Of a DNA stretch of 64,000 bases, positions 11,193-22,328 are shown piece after piece. The notes below the pieces were generated by a model, which saw nothing but the letters and a program-made list of their open reading frames with translations, searched no databases and was not told where the DNA came from. Each line of letters opens with the position of its first letter. The first letter of the stretch is position 1. Both the position numbers and the translations under genes were made by a program. Source of the stretch: Gigaspora rosea (taxonomy: Eukaryota > Glomeromycota > Glomeromycetes > Diversisporales > Gigasporaceae); contig QKWP01000059.1 in the NCBI GenBank assembly GCA_003550325.1, forward strand, positions 324,686-388,685. Reading direction: 5' to 3'.

Positions 11193-11716
11193 GGTGATCC
11201 ATCTAAGAACTATAGATTTTTTATAATTTTTTATAATAAAATTTGGGGCATATTTAATATAAGTCTTATAATAGAGTGGAATCTGGCACTGCTCTCTAAG
11301 TGAAGTTGTTTTTTTATTAAGCTAACCTTTCTTCAACTTTTAACAAAAGTTGTAGAGCAAGTTTTTGTGATTCAAATGTAGTAAGATTAGTAAAGTTTGT
11401 CTGGTAGTTCTTGAGATATTTTAAGTTTTCTCTTTGCAATCATATAAAATTTCTTTACAATTTGTAAAGAAATTTATATGTTTGTAAGGAGAAAACTTAA
11501 AATATCTCAAGAGCTACCAGATTAATTTTATTGATCTTACTGCTATTAGAATCACAAATACTTGCTCTACAACTTTTGTTAGAAGTTGAAGAAAGGTTAG
11601 TTTAGTAAAAAAACAACTTCACTTAGAGAGCAGTGCCAGATTCCACTCTATTATAAAACTTATATTAAATATGCCCCAAATTTTATTATAAATCTATAGT
11701 TCTTAGATGGATCACT
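11193..11716. mobile_element. Near-perfect 524-bp foldback (arms about 250 bp)
   Basis: Starts GGTGATCCATCTAAGAAC and ends in its reverse complement GTTCTTAGATGGATCACT. The similarity goes through to a palindromic centre at about 11445-11470 (AATTTCTTTACAA / TTGTAAAGAAATT). Arm words such as GAGCAGTGCCAG / CTGGCACTGCTC and AAAATATCTCAAGAG / CTTGAGATATTTT pair across. Only scattered mismatches are visible. A transcript would form a stem of about 250 bp. No coding frame. Target duplication unclear (AATT on both sides). Confidence 0.85.
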
Positions 11717-12018
11717 AATTAAGTTGTTTAGTAGCATAAATATATATATACATATCCATATTTTTATAATAATAATAATTATTATTATTATCAGTATACT
11801 TTTTAAAAATACTATAAATTAAATATTTTGTATTAGTAAATATTAGCCAGAATTAAATTTAATTTAGGCCAAGATTAACCTAATTTTTTTTTAATGTCCA
11901 ATAAAAAAAGTTACTATGTCCAATCAAAATTATTTGGACAATTGGACATTGTCCAAATGTCCAAATGACCAAATTGTCCAAATGTCCAATATTATAATAT
12001 GCCATCTCTGGTAATCAG

Positions 12019-14167
12019 TTATTCGAAACTAAAACTGATTATTTGATTAAAAATGGATCACCCAATTGTAATCAGATGATTTGTCATTCGATTATATGAT
12101 TTGCATGATTTTAGTAATCATTAAACATATTACAATTTTTTTCGTAATTTCGAAAGCAAACTAACTCGCATTGTAAATGAATAAAACTATTCACCCCAGA
12201 TTAAAATATAGCTTATAAACACAAGAACTTTATTAAAAAAGTTACTTATAACAAGTTACACACCCTTTATTCCTATTTTTTATACTTTATCTATAATTAG
12301 CAAAATTATACTACTGCATATATAAAATGAATTTTATAGAGAATATATATAACATTTGAAAACAGTTTATATAAATTTATAAATAAAATGACAAGTTAAT
12401 TATTTAGATAACAAAAGAAAAAAGCCAAAAAAAAACAAAAAAAACGACATTAAAAGTTTATAGATTAAACAATACAATTTTTGCTATACAGTAGACAATA
12501 CTTCAATGCTTAGTATATCTTCTTTTTATTGTATAATTCAGCGTGATTTACTATGATTCAACAAAGAGATGCTTGCTAGGAAGTTCTTTTGTTAATAAAG
12601 TATTGTATTAATTGTTATTTTTTTTTTAAATTTGCTTAGACCCAAAAAAATTCTGGTTTTATAGTACTATAAATACTCATGTAATATCAATCCCAGAAAT
12701 CATTGAAAATGCTAATGTTTTCAATAAAAGGAATCAGATGAACAGTTTTTTTTAGGTGACCCATTTATATTATTTTAAGCTAGTTGAAATATTTAAACCA
12801 GTTTGTCAAAATTGCAATCTGGTTAAGTTTTTTTCAGTTCAGTTGATCAGTTGAATGGTTAACCGGATTTGATGTTAGAACCCTAGTTTAAAGCATGTTT
12901 TTACATATACTTGTCATTTTAAAATTGGTAAATATTTAGTTTGGCAAAATAATAGCAAAGTATTTCAATTTGTATAAAAATAGCAAAACTATAACTTGGC
13001 AAGAAAGGTTTGTTTATTCTTCTTTATATAATTGCAAAATTTAATTTTAAATTAATTATATGTTAAGAAATATTATTGCTTCAAAGTTTATAGTAATTTT
13101 ATATATATTTTATTAAAATTTATATATATGGGGATGAGTCAGTAGAAAAGGGTCAAATTTTTTTCTAAGTAAAAGTTTTCTTGACTTTAAGCTTAAATAT
13201 CTTAACATCTATCTTAATAAATATAATAATTTTTTTTATTTTAATTCTATATAATTTCAAAATTAAAATAAAAAAATTTTTAAGTAAATTTGATTAAATA
13301 GTTGTCAAGATATTTTAATTTAAAAATTAAAAAAATTTCACTAAAAATGATTTGTTCTTTTCCTACTAACTCACCCTATATGTGATTTACATGTAACAAA
13401 TCAAATTACTAATATTTAGTTGATTTATAAAAAAGCTGGTTATATTTAACAAAAAAGATAAAAATACAACTCTTTTCAACAATTATCTGAACCAAATTTT
13501 CTGATGGACAAAAAACAAAAAGTTTTTGTTAAAGCATTGCCTATACTACTAAAAGTATAGTAAGATAATACAGAAAGGCAGTTTTTCAAAAGTCAACCTT
13601 TTGCTTTCATTGGAAACTCCTTTGTATATTTTAATATACAAGCCAAAAGTATTTTTTACAGGATAATTAGCAGGAGGTGGCACTCTTGTATAAAAAATTT
13701 TGGTGAAGTTTTAATATTCTTTGTTGACAAAGTAACCTGTAGTAAAACAAAAAAAAAACAACAAAAAAGTTTTTTGACTACATGCTCTTTTAAGGGTATA
13801 GTGTAATACAATATAAATATAAATGGCAAATTATTTGTTGTACATACAAAAATTGGCAGTTTATATAAACAAAGTTAGAATAATTTTAAAAATTAAATTA
13901 AATTAGTCAAAAACAATTTGAAAATTGATTTTTAATCTTATATAAATATAAACAAGAATATTTCAATATATTTTCAATTTTTCAATACTATAAAATTTTG
14001 CGAGGAGTTGTTAATTTTTACGAGGAGATCTACATAAATAATTAACTCTAATTGGTTAGAATCTATGTAAATCATATGATCATCATATGATTTGTTATGA
14101 TTTGCATAATTTGCAACGTGATTACTATTAAAAATGATCTATGTTACACTCTACCTTTAAATTTGCT
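12019..14167. other. AT-rich intergenic sequence, one foldback inside
   Basis: No gene or array apart from the foldback at 13128-13378. Short ATGATTTGCATGATT-like words recur around 12080-12110 and 14070-14120 but do not define an element. Confidence 0.45.
13128..13378. mobile_element. Foldback MITE, TAGGGTGAGT-type ends
   Basis: Left end GGGGATGAGTCAGTAGAAAA, right end on the other strand AGGGTGAGTTAGTAGGAAAA. Interior arms continue with TTTTTCTAAGTAAAA / AGTGAAATTTTTTT-like words, so most of the 250 bp is foldback. Flanked by TATA-rich sequence, so the duplication cannot be read. Confidence 0.65.
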
Positions 14168-14640
14168 ACAAGTAATGTTCTTTGTCCTTTGAACTTTTTG
14201 AAATTTTAACAAAGTGGGCATCCTGGTTTACCTTCTTCAAAAGATTGACAGTATTTACTTCTTCCTATTTGGAAATGCACCTACCAAAATGGAATCAATG
14301 TTATGAGGAAATTTTGGTACTATATACAAAGTAAACAATAAATGATGTGTCTAAAGTCTGGAGAAAGCATGTGAGGAACTTTCTTTCTGGAACTTTCTTT
14401 TAGCATATAAGTGGCATATAGATTTTCTTTTTTTCTTTTCTCTATAAAATACATATAGCACTTTGATAAGGCATTTTCTTATACAGTGCTATATAATTTT
14501 TTATAGTCTAGCACAGGCAATAATAATATTATCAAGTTTTCTTTCTTTTTGTTTTTTCTTCTTTCTTTTCATTTTTCTTTTTGTATTAGATTTGACTTTG
14601 TTTAGGTAGTAAAGATTATTCCCCGTTTTATTTTCCCATT
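14168..14640 (+). repeat. Diverged relative of the 2391-3540 retroposon
   Basis: Alignable with 2780-2900 (AAAGTGGGCAT, CAAAAGAT.GA, TTTGGAAATGC, TGGAAT...TTATGAG). The plus-strand residues NF.KVGI.VY.LQKID...FGNA are conserved. Downstream it becomes TC-rich like the other copy (14540-14640). A stop lies within the frame, so it is a relic. No target duplication or clear A tail found, so the boundaries are approximate. Confidence 0.55.
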
Positions 14641-17069
14641 TTATTCCTTTTTTTTTCTTTTCATTTGTGGTTTTTTTTTTTTTAGTAGTATATAATTACT
14701 AGAGAAATTAGGAAAGAAAGAATTAAAAAGAAGGCAACCTTTGATATGGCGAGCAATTGCCTGCCAGTAATAGAAGGATACAATTCTCAGTAAGTTGAGA
14801 ATCCAAATTGAGGCAAAAGTTTTGCTAGGCAGATCGCATCTAGACATTATAATGGTTACATATTGTTGGGTGAGTTTTCTGTTAGAATAGAATCTTAATA
14901 TACACATAAACGCAGTTTTTGTATAATAAAAGTTTATAGATACAGAAGGCAGAATTGCTGAGAAAAAAAATATTTTGTATACTCTTTTGTGTACTAGTCA
15001 AAATCATTAATAATAAAAAAATTTTTTGAATACTTTAAATATAACTAATATATTTAAAGTATTCAAAAAAATCTTTTTTGTTATCATATTGATAATTTTA
15101 AGCTAGTATACAAAGAGTATACAAAATAATAAAAAATTTTTTTAGTATAATTATTTTAAAAATAGTGATAAAAAAGACAAATGACACTATATTAACGATT
15201 TTTTTCTAATAACAGAATTTATTAAAGGCAGATTCAAGGAACTTTACATATTGGTGAATTTGCTTAAAATTGATATATAGGATTTTAATAATATAATTGT
15301 AGAACGAACTCAAATTATCTGTTATTTTTTTATGTATCCCATAAATGTTAAATCGATGGACAACCATATTGGCGAATTGGCAAAATTGGTCCTTAGCTGG
15401 GGACTACCAAATTTTAATTTGATCCCATATTTTCTCATATTTAATTGGTCAAAATGTTGCAAAAGTAGAAACAAGGAAATATGGGTCCTACGAATACCAA
15501 CAATACCAATACTATCTAAAACTATACATTAAACATTATTTAACCTAAACCCTAATAGTGGCGGGCTACGATCGAAACGTGGTAAGATTTGGTCCGAGTA
15601 ATTAGGGTGTTAGACTAAAATCTATGTTACATTACGAGGCTCTAATTTTTTACTTATGGGGGCAATTCATGAGGCAAAGATTTATTGAACTCTAGTCGAG
15701 CTCTCAACTGAAATACTTTTATTGAAGGTGAAAACGGTTCTTTATTATCTATAGAACAGATTTGTAAAACTTTACAAATTTTCGAAATTTACTTAATTTA
15801 AAAAATTACAAGTTTTCAAAAAATTTAAAATTTTGAAAAATTTTATCGATCCTTTTGGCGCAGTTCCGGAGAAAAGTAAATTCGTCGTTCACAATGTACA
15901 GAACAATTGCTTGATTATACCCTAATAATTTTAGTGTCAAACTCATTTGTCGCAGCCAAAACCTATCTGCTTCCTATTGGTTATACTTGAACATATATTA
16001 TTTGATATCTGAGCTCTACTAGAACATATCGTTTGACATCAATTTTGTATTATATTTCTATAGCTATATATAGTCAAAACAGAGATATATAAGTAAAGAG
16101 AAAATTTTACTAACGGAACAATTTTTGTTATTAATGTAAGTTTATATATTTTGGCGCAGCATATAAATTTTTTTTTTGTGGCAAGCATAACAATAAAATC
16201 AAATTCCATTAGGGTGCTACTAAATCCACTTTTGAGTGTCCTCGCATGTTTCCGCATATTAGCTCATATGATTCCGCAAATCCACCGATATGAATAGACA
16301 ATTGTTCCCGTATATTCTTTTTCTATATAATAAACTTTTGACATTATATATAACATGAAACGTAGTGTGAAACACCGAGATCGTGGAACATTAATAAGAA
16401 TTACTACCGATAAACTATTCAAAAAAAGGTTGATTCGACAATTATTATATAATTATACATGTAAATGCATCAGATCTTTTTTTTTTTTTTGATTACTTGA
16501 TACACATGGATCCTAAGTTTTTTTGATTGTATTGTACACCAAAACTTAAAGGGCATTTACCGATCAGTTTAGATCATTATTTGACAGATACTTGACAGAT
16601 AATCGCGCATCGAGATCAGTATAAATATTTGAAGTATTATTAGTTAATTTATAATTGATTTGATTGGTGAAAATTCCTGCGACAAAGGAATCATCCAGCG
16701 GTGTCACTTTTCTAGCTGCATATTTTTTTTAAGTTATTATTATTGTGGCTGTGCCATAATCATGTTACCGCATTTTTTCATGATTCTGACAAAAGTCACA
16801 GACTATCGTTAGTTAAATTTTTATCTGAAACATAAGAAAGTAATCGATTGACGAGTGAGAAGTGATAAGTTAGACACAAATTTTTATATGTGAATTATGT
16901 GATGTATACATATAACAAAAGAATTACATTGTAAATTTTCGGGAAATAGAATATTTTAGAATTTAATATTGTAGCACTTTACATATTCTTCGCTACGCAT
17001 TCTGACAATTAATAAATTCGGGAATATATGACTCACTAGATGAAAATCAATAAAATATTTTATAAATAA
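14641..17069. other. AT-rich intergenic sequence, one foldback inside
   Basis: Apart from the hairpin element at 14972-15127, I see only AT-rich sequence. A slightly GC-richer piece at 15540-15620 contains CCCTAATAGTGGCGGGCTAC without a partner repeat. The frames at 15332-15532 and 16039-16257 have no recognisable motif. Confidence 0.45.
14972..15127. mobile_element. Small foldback MITE (156 bp), ATTTTGTATACTC ends
   Basis: Begins ATTTTGTATACTC and ends GAGTATACAAAAT. The arms pair through to a centre near 15045 (TTGAATACTTTAAAT / ATTTAAAGTATTCAA). Essentially one hairpin, no coding capacity. Confidence 0.7.
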
Positions 17070-17263
17070 GATATTGTTGCAGCTGATGGTGAAATTTTGA
17101 CCTATTTTAATACAAATTTTTTAAAAATTTTTTTGGGGTAATTTTGTTTTAGGGTTGAGGTGGGTTAGAATTGATTATTAAAGAGTATACAGTATGTGGA
17201 TTTTAGCAGGGCATATATTTTTAAATCGCGACCCCAGATTTCAGCATCAGCTGCGACAGATAT
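17070..17263. mobile_element. MITE (184 bp) with GCAGCTGATG ends
   Basis: Element 17075-17258. Left TGTTGCAGCTGATGGTGAAAT, right (other strand) TGTCGCAGCTGATGCTGAAAT. GATAT directly borders both ends (17070-17074, 17259-17263), a possible 5-bp duplication. Superfamily not assigned. Confidence 0.7.
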
Positions 17264-17367
17264 TATTGTTATGGTTGATAAAATAGATTAAAAAAAAACT
17301 ACTAAATTTCGAGGCCAAACCACCTTCTCTATAGAATTTTCACATGTTTAATATTATAAGGTGCAAT

Positions 17368-17582
17368 TTACCGTAAAGATCGGACCCAGGTACCCCTTGC
17401 CAGTTTGAAATGCTAGTTCGTGACTTATACTAGGGTACATAGTATTATACATGTATAATCCCCAGGTAGATATAATAAAACATATTGTCTCTATACGGTG
17501 TACCCCCAAATAGAGGTACTCCGGTACAAAATTAAATAATGAAAAAATACCGAGGGTACCAGGGTCCAATTTTTAACGGTAA
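17368..17582. mobile_element. MITE (215 bp) with TTACCGT ends and GGTACCC words
   Basis: Left TTACCGTAAAGATCGGACCC, right (other strand) TTACCGTTAAAAATTGGACCC, followed on both sides by GGTACCC. GGTAC/GTACC words recur inside (17390, 17430, 17500, 17515). No coding sequence. Target duplication not resolved. Confidence 0.7.
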
Positions 17583-18705
17583 TATTTTATATTATCTGTT
17601 ATATATTATGTTAATAATATATTGATAGCAATGAATGTCTACCAATACTGTATTAAAAATATTTTTGTATTTATTAGAAGCGATGATTATTGCGATAAAG
17701 GTTCTTAACGTTATTTATAACAAATAGAAGATGAAAAATATGAGATCGATTATATGGAATATAGTAAAATTAAGTGTTCAACAGTTATATTAAACTGATG
17801 CTTAATTATCATTGAAATATTGGAATGATAAATAATTAAAAAAGCGTGATTTTAAAAATCATGATTGTTTGATTTAATGTATCGGGAATAATATGTACTG
17901 TACCACTAAATAGGAATTAAATTTTCCAAAGAAATAGAGAACTTTGTTAGATGAAATTTAATTCATTACAAGTTTAATCGTGAAATTCAAATTTTCTCAT
18001 AGTAATTATATGTTTACAGTGATATAATATATAAAACGTATCTAGCTTCTGAATTTTAACAATACCTATTATGTACATTTCAATAAATCATATTCTCGCT
18101 AATGTTAAATACTTTATATGAAATATGATTCTTTTATCATTGTTTAATGGACAAGCTCAATTTTAACAAAAGTTTTTCTTAGATAGAAATGGAATATATT
18201 AGGGTAAGCAATAATTAACAAAAAATTAATTCAGTTGTCTTAGTATACAATTTATAAACAATGTTTACTGAATTAAAAAAAAAAAAAAATTTTTTTTTAT
18301 ATATGGTATTAGAGTTTATTCTTTTATGTACTTTTGTATAAATTTTTCCATTATTTTATTTATTTATTTACTGAATTAATACCATCCAACTACTGTGGTG
18401 CACCAATCTGGTACACATTTTCCGGATGCTATTTTAATATACAACGTATTCTTACATAATCCTCATGATATTTTATAACTTTATAAAAAATTAAACTACG
18501 TCTTCCAAAGGTATATTTATTACGAAGAGAATTTCGATAATTTAGTTGATTGATTAAACGATTCTAAAAAGTATAAGAAAATTCATTAAAAAATTAATAT
18601 GGATACTCAAGATTCTAAGTTCTGAATGAAATAAAATGTTATGGAACTTTCTGATGAAGAGAATTAACTAATTGGGAACAGTAGTTTTAGCTTCAACCTA
18701 GAGTG
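17583..18705. other. AT-rich intergenic sequence, nothing recognised
   Basis: AT-rich, with A/T homopolymers near 18275-18300. No frame, terminal repeat or tandem array that I can support. Confidence 0.5.
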
Positions 18706-18867
18706 TCCAGGGTACTGCGGTGCATAATTCTGCTAACTCTAAATATATATATATATATATATATTTTTTACATTGTAATTTGATTTTAAAAATGATTTAA
18801 ATCACAAGTTTCTTATAAGAACAATGTAAAAAATTATTTTTAGCGTGAGCAGAATTAAAACCACCAT
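18706..18867. mobile_element. Small MITE with AATTCTGCT ends
   Basis: GGTGCATAATTCTGCTAAC at 18711 onward and, on the other strand, GGTGGTTTTAATTCTGCTCAC ending near 18867. The arms go on with CTAAATAT / CTAAAAATAA and TTTTTTACATTG / CAATGTAAAAAA, so it is a small foldback around an (AT)n centre. Confidence 0.6.
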
Positions 18868-18885
18868 AATCCTTAATCGTTTCAG

Positions 18886-20154
18886 AGAATTTACAAATAA
18901 GAGCCCAAAATTAAAAATAATTACAGATAAAAAAAATTACATATAGGGGCTCAAAGATCAAAAAGTATTACAAATAAGGGCCCATCTGGTCTCCGAGCTA
19001 CGCAACGAAACCAAACCATAAAACTAACCCAGTATCGCCAGGGCAAAAAACGGACATGTGATTAAAATAGGATATATCGCTTAATGTATATATTAGATAT
19101 ATATTGCGAAAGTTTTATCTATTACGTTTATTTAAAATTACCTGTTGTTTTTACTTTTTTTCGTGAATGAGCTTCTTGTTTAAATGTCATCTTTTATGTC
19201 AACGATTTTGATGACCAAATTTGTTAGACATTATTTTTTGAACTGTTCTCTTTAGTAAACTGCATTTAAGAATAAATTAAATCCATAATTATTATTATTT
19301 GTAAAGTTTCGCTTATTTTAAAAATTTTATTTTATTTTTTTTTTTGATTTTCTATTGCAAGTTATTTCTTTTAGTATAATTTTTACGACACTTGTTGCAA
19401 GCTACAAATTTGCATTAGATAATTGGAATTTAGCCTAGTAAGTTAGTGGTGTCCAAAAAATTTTGCAGGCACGTGATTTTTTGTGCCACAAACCAATCAA
19501 ATTTTGAGATCAGGTGTAACGTGAAAATCAAAACAATCAAAACAAACGAATAAAGCGAAAGAATTAAAGTAATAAGTCAAGTGGTTAGGGTTTGGGTTAG
19601 ACGCTTGGTTAGAGTGCTACCCATACCAAAATTTTGCAAGGAATTTTTTTTGTTAATGCGCAGTAGACGATTTCATAGACGAACTTTAAAGTTATTAGTG
19701 ATTTTTTATAAAAAGCGCGATTTTTACGTTACACCTGATCCTAAAATTCAATTGGTTTGCGACACAAAAAAGTCACGTGACTGCAAAATTTTTTGGACAT
19801 CACTAACTCACTAAATTTAGCCAGAGCAATAGTAATGATAATTCTATTGCGTACAAGTACAGTATACAAGAATTATATTTTACTAACGCTAATATATATA
19901 CGTTATGTACCATATAGTGTTATACGTTTTTGATGTTCATAGTTTTTTTTGACATACTGTACCTCCATGTTCAAGCATATCAAGTTCTGAATATCTAAAA
20001 TATTTAATTAATGGAATTTCTCTGAATAATTTTTGCATAGAATTAACGAAGACCGGTTATTTGTAATAATTTTTGGTCTTTGGACTCCTATAAGTAATTA
20101 ATTATTTTTATTTGTAATTATTTTTAAATTTGGGCTCTTTATTTTGTAAATTCC
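18886..20154. mobile_element. Long-TIR element (about 1.27 kb) hosting a Mutator-like MITE
   Basis: The left about 105 bp (GAATTTACAAATAAGAGCCC, then AAAAATAATTAC, AGGGGCTCAAAGA, ATTACAAATAAGGG) recur inverted at the right end (GAATTTACAAAATAAAGAGCCC read from 20153 down, then TAAAAATAATTAC, TAGGAGTCCAAAGACC, ATTACAAATAACC). No transposase in the interior. The 378-bp MITE at 19436-19813 is nested inside. Flanking duplication unclear. Confidence 0.7.
19427..19822. mobile_element. Mutator-like MITE (378 bp), 9-bp target duplication, TTAGGG-like core
   Basis: Element 19436-19813. Left TAGTAAGTTAGTGGTGTCC, right (other strand) TAGTGAGTTAGTGATGTCC. The inverted arms extend about 100 bp (AAAAAATTTTGCAG, CACGTGA, GATCAGGTGTAACGT). 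Exact 9-bp duplication AATTTAGCC at 19427-19435 and 19814-19822; long TIRs plus 9-bp duplications point to Mutator-like elements. The centre has GTTAGGGTTTGGGTTAGACG. A relative lies at 47924-48225. The plus-strand frame at 19581-19814 lies wholly inside it and is not a gene. Confidence 0.88.
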
Positions 20155-20207
20155 CCTAAAAAAAAAAAAAAATTACATTCTATGTTTATTACCGGTAGTA
20201 AAAAAAA

Positions 20208-20651
20208 TACGAAAGGGTGAAACCCGCGCTGAGGTGATCACGTTATTGATGCAGATTTAGCTTTAATTAGGGGGTCGTCTAAAGCCAGGTGCGTTCACGT
20301 GATATAAAGCCAATCAAATCGTAAAATTTGATCTTTACGGATCAGCCCGACGAGACAAAAACAAAGAAAAAAGGTGAAAAATGCCGAAAATACAAAAAAC
20401 AAGTGCCTAAACCTGTCTAGGAGCATTAATAAAAAATGTCGGAAGACAATTTTACTTATAAGTCAAGCCCTAACCCTAACCCCTAACTAACCCTAACCCT
20501 AATTTTAATTAAATAATCAAAAACATATAAACGCACCTGGCTTTAGCCATCCCCTTAATTAGGGTTAGGGTACTATTTTAAGATACAGTAGTTAGATGGG
20601 AGATCTGTATCAATAACGTAACTATTTCGTCGCGGGTTTCACCCTGTCGTA
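20208..20651. mobile_element. TIR element with GGGTGAAACCCGCG ends, split by a second MITE
   Basis: Left TACGAAAGGGTGAAACCCGCG without its last base pairs with the right end (other strand) TACGACAGGGTGAAACCCGCG. A further inner pair ACGTTATTGATGCAGAT / ACGTTATTGATACAGAT follows. Both sides are bordered by an A run (AAAAAA), compatible with a target duplication of 6-9 bp. Without the inner insertion it would be only about 150 bp. Confidence 0.75.
20263..20562. mobile_element. MITE (284 bp) with 8-bp duplication and a CCCTAA-like array
   Basis: Element 20271-20554. Left GGGGTCGTCTAAAGCCAGG, right (other strand) GGGGATGGCTAAAGCCAGG, both followed by TGCGTT. Exact 8-bp duplication TTAATTAG at 20263-20270 and 20555-20562. 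At 20466-20507 there are CCCTAACCCTAACCCC-type telomere-like units. Superfamily possibly hAT from the duplication length only. Confidence 0.8.
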
Positions 20652-21325
20652 AAAAAATTATATCATCGATATGATGAGTCAAATTTAATAATAAAAAACT
20701 TTAGGTTTATCATTTCCTTTATGTAAAACAATGGTACTAATATTTAGATTATTCTATATTTGGGAGATCAATTGCTTAGTTCGTCAGCTTAAAGGTATTT
20801 TAGACAAATTGACAAACAAAAAAAGTTATGAAATAAATAAATAAGGACAAATAATGCGATAAAAACATGTATAATAACGTAATATTGATGTTTTGATTCA
20901 AAATATAATAAAAATACTTTGTATCTGTTATGTTATTAAAAGATACATAGTAAACTAATTTCAACGAGTTTTTTTTTATGACTAAACATGTTGTACAGTA
21001 TATATTGTTCAGACTTATGTATTTTTTATTATTAGGAATAATAAAGATTCTGAAATTGCATAGTTTTTTACTATGATGCGATGCCAACCAAAAGATTATC
21101 CCGAAAATTTGACAATTTGGATGCAAGAAATGTTATAATAATTATATAATAATTATATAATAATTATATAATAATTATATAATAATTATTATAATTCTTT
21201 ATGGAATTAATATGTCAAAAGAAGAATATTTTCAATGATTATATTCATATTATGCTATTTTTAACAACATATTAAAACATTTCAGCGATTTACAAATAGT
21301 AGAAAGATAAAAAAAAAAAACATTA
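20652..21325. other. Intergenic region with an 11-bp minisatellite
   Basis: At 21136-21190 there are five units of TAATAATTATA. The minus frame at 20800-21126 is a low-complexity AT-rich frame without motifs. This stretch would hold the 3' UTR of the promethin-like gene; no clear poly(A) signal seen. Confidence 0.55.
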
Positions 21326-21910
21326 CTATTGACTATGTTCCCTTCCATATTTTTCTTCCTCCAAACCTTTTTTAATACCTTTCGCAGCAGCAGTAACGTC
21401 ACTAGCAGCTTCTTCAGCAAGAATACCAAGCTTACGAAGAAAATAGTAAATAATACGATAAGAACAATAACTAAAAGTAGTAAAAAAAGCAGTAGATAAA
21501 GCCGCAAAAGCCATCACAAGAACCACAGGAACAAGGAAAACTAAACCAATACTAAAAAGGAAACCTTCAGCAAATAAAATTCCAATGGCGGCAATACCTA
21601 AAACGATAGTAGTAATAAGGCCAATAAATCCCAAGAAAACAGTTACAGGAATAGCATTTAAAACAATGGCACCATAAGCGAACCAACTAGCAGGTGGGAA
21701 ATGAATCCAAATATATTGAACACCATTTAATACCAATCTAAAATATTCTCGTGGATGTTTAAAAATATTTACACGACCAATTTTAGAGGAGACTTTAGAA
21801 GTGAAATCAGAGGCAACATGGACAGTTCTTGCCATTGTTTCTTCTACTTTTTCGGGTTCAGCAAGAAGATATGCACCGTCACCACGTTCAGAATTTTCAT
21901 ATTCACTCAT
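21326..21910 (-). CDS. Promethin/LDAF1-like lipid-droplet membrane protein
   Basis: Single-exon gene of 194 residues. I start at the ATG at 21910 (MSEYENSERG); the frame is open further upstream only through low-complexity YISSYISS units made by a short tandem repeat (21938-21985), probably 5' UTR. Layout: acidic N-terminus (1-30), amphipathic part (30-70), a very long hydrophobic block (about 77-158) and a charged C-terminal helix. The hydrophobic block has the look of promethins: proline-marked entry (FPPASW), IP at 87-88, ILFAEGFLFSIGL at 111-123 resembling the LLEGL..S.G motif of LDAF1, and VP at 127-128. Promethins sit in the ER membrane with seipin and mark sites of lipid-droplet formation; that role is family knowledge. 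AM fungi store much lipid, which fits. Alternative: an unrelated hairpin membrane protein. Confidence 0.72.
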   Translation of the reverse strand: MSEYENSERGDGAYLLAEPEKVEETMARTVHVASDFTSKVSSKIGRVNIFKHPREYFRLVLNGVQYIWIHFPPASWFAYGAIVLNAIPVTVFLGFIGLITTIVLGIAAIGILFAEGFLFSIGLVFLVPVVLVMAFAALSTAFFTTFSYCSYRIIYYFLRKLGILAEEAASDVTAAAKGIKKGLEEEKYGREHSQ

Positions 21911-22282
21911 TATTATAAAATTTTTGGTAAGAAATATAAGAGATGAAATATACGATGAAATATACGATGAAATATATGAAGAAGAATGAAAAAACTCTTT
22001 GCTCCAATCGTTCTTAAATAGATACATTTTTTTTTTATTAGTCTTATATCACAATTTCATCATGTACAGTAACTAGAGTCTAATAAATTCATCTTTATCT
22101 TGTCATTAGTTTGTAATGAATCATAGTATTGATTTATGCGAAAATACTTTTGTCAAAAACTTCAAAAACTCCGATATTTTTTTTTAATTTTTTGAATAGT
22201 TTACATATATACATATATGATTTATTATGATTGATTTAGTATTGATTTATTTGAAATAAAAAAAATTTTTAATTTTTTTTTT

Positions 22283-22328
<46 letters not shown>

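Larger units (their letters stand above)
10061..12018. mobile_element. hAT-type composite element (1942 bp) with TTGGACA arrays
   Basis: Element 10069-12010. Left end TAGGGTTGGCATTGGACA, right end (other strand) CAGAGATGGCAT followed by TTGGACA repeats. Flanks: GTAATTAG (10061-10068) and GTAATCAG (12011-12018), 7 of 8 identical. The subterminal 200 bp on the left and 120 bp on the right are built of TTGGACA/TGTCCAA on both strands. Three further elements sit inside: a foldback (10357-11002), a second hAT MITE within that foldback (10717-10992), and another foldback (11193-11716). Without them only a few hundred bases of its own sequence remain, with no transposase. Confidence 0.85.

Noticed and set aside
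22284-22326. 43-base A run as a retroposon tail
   Set aside because: No target duplication or element-like sequence on its left side; more likely a homopolymer tract, whose length may also be a sequencing artefact.
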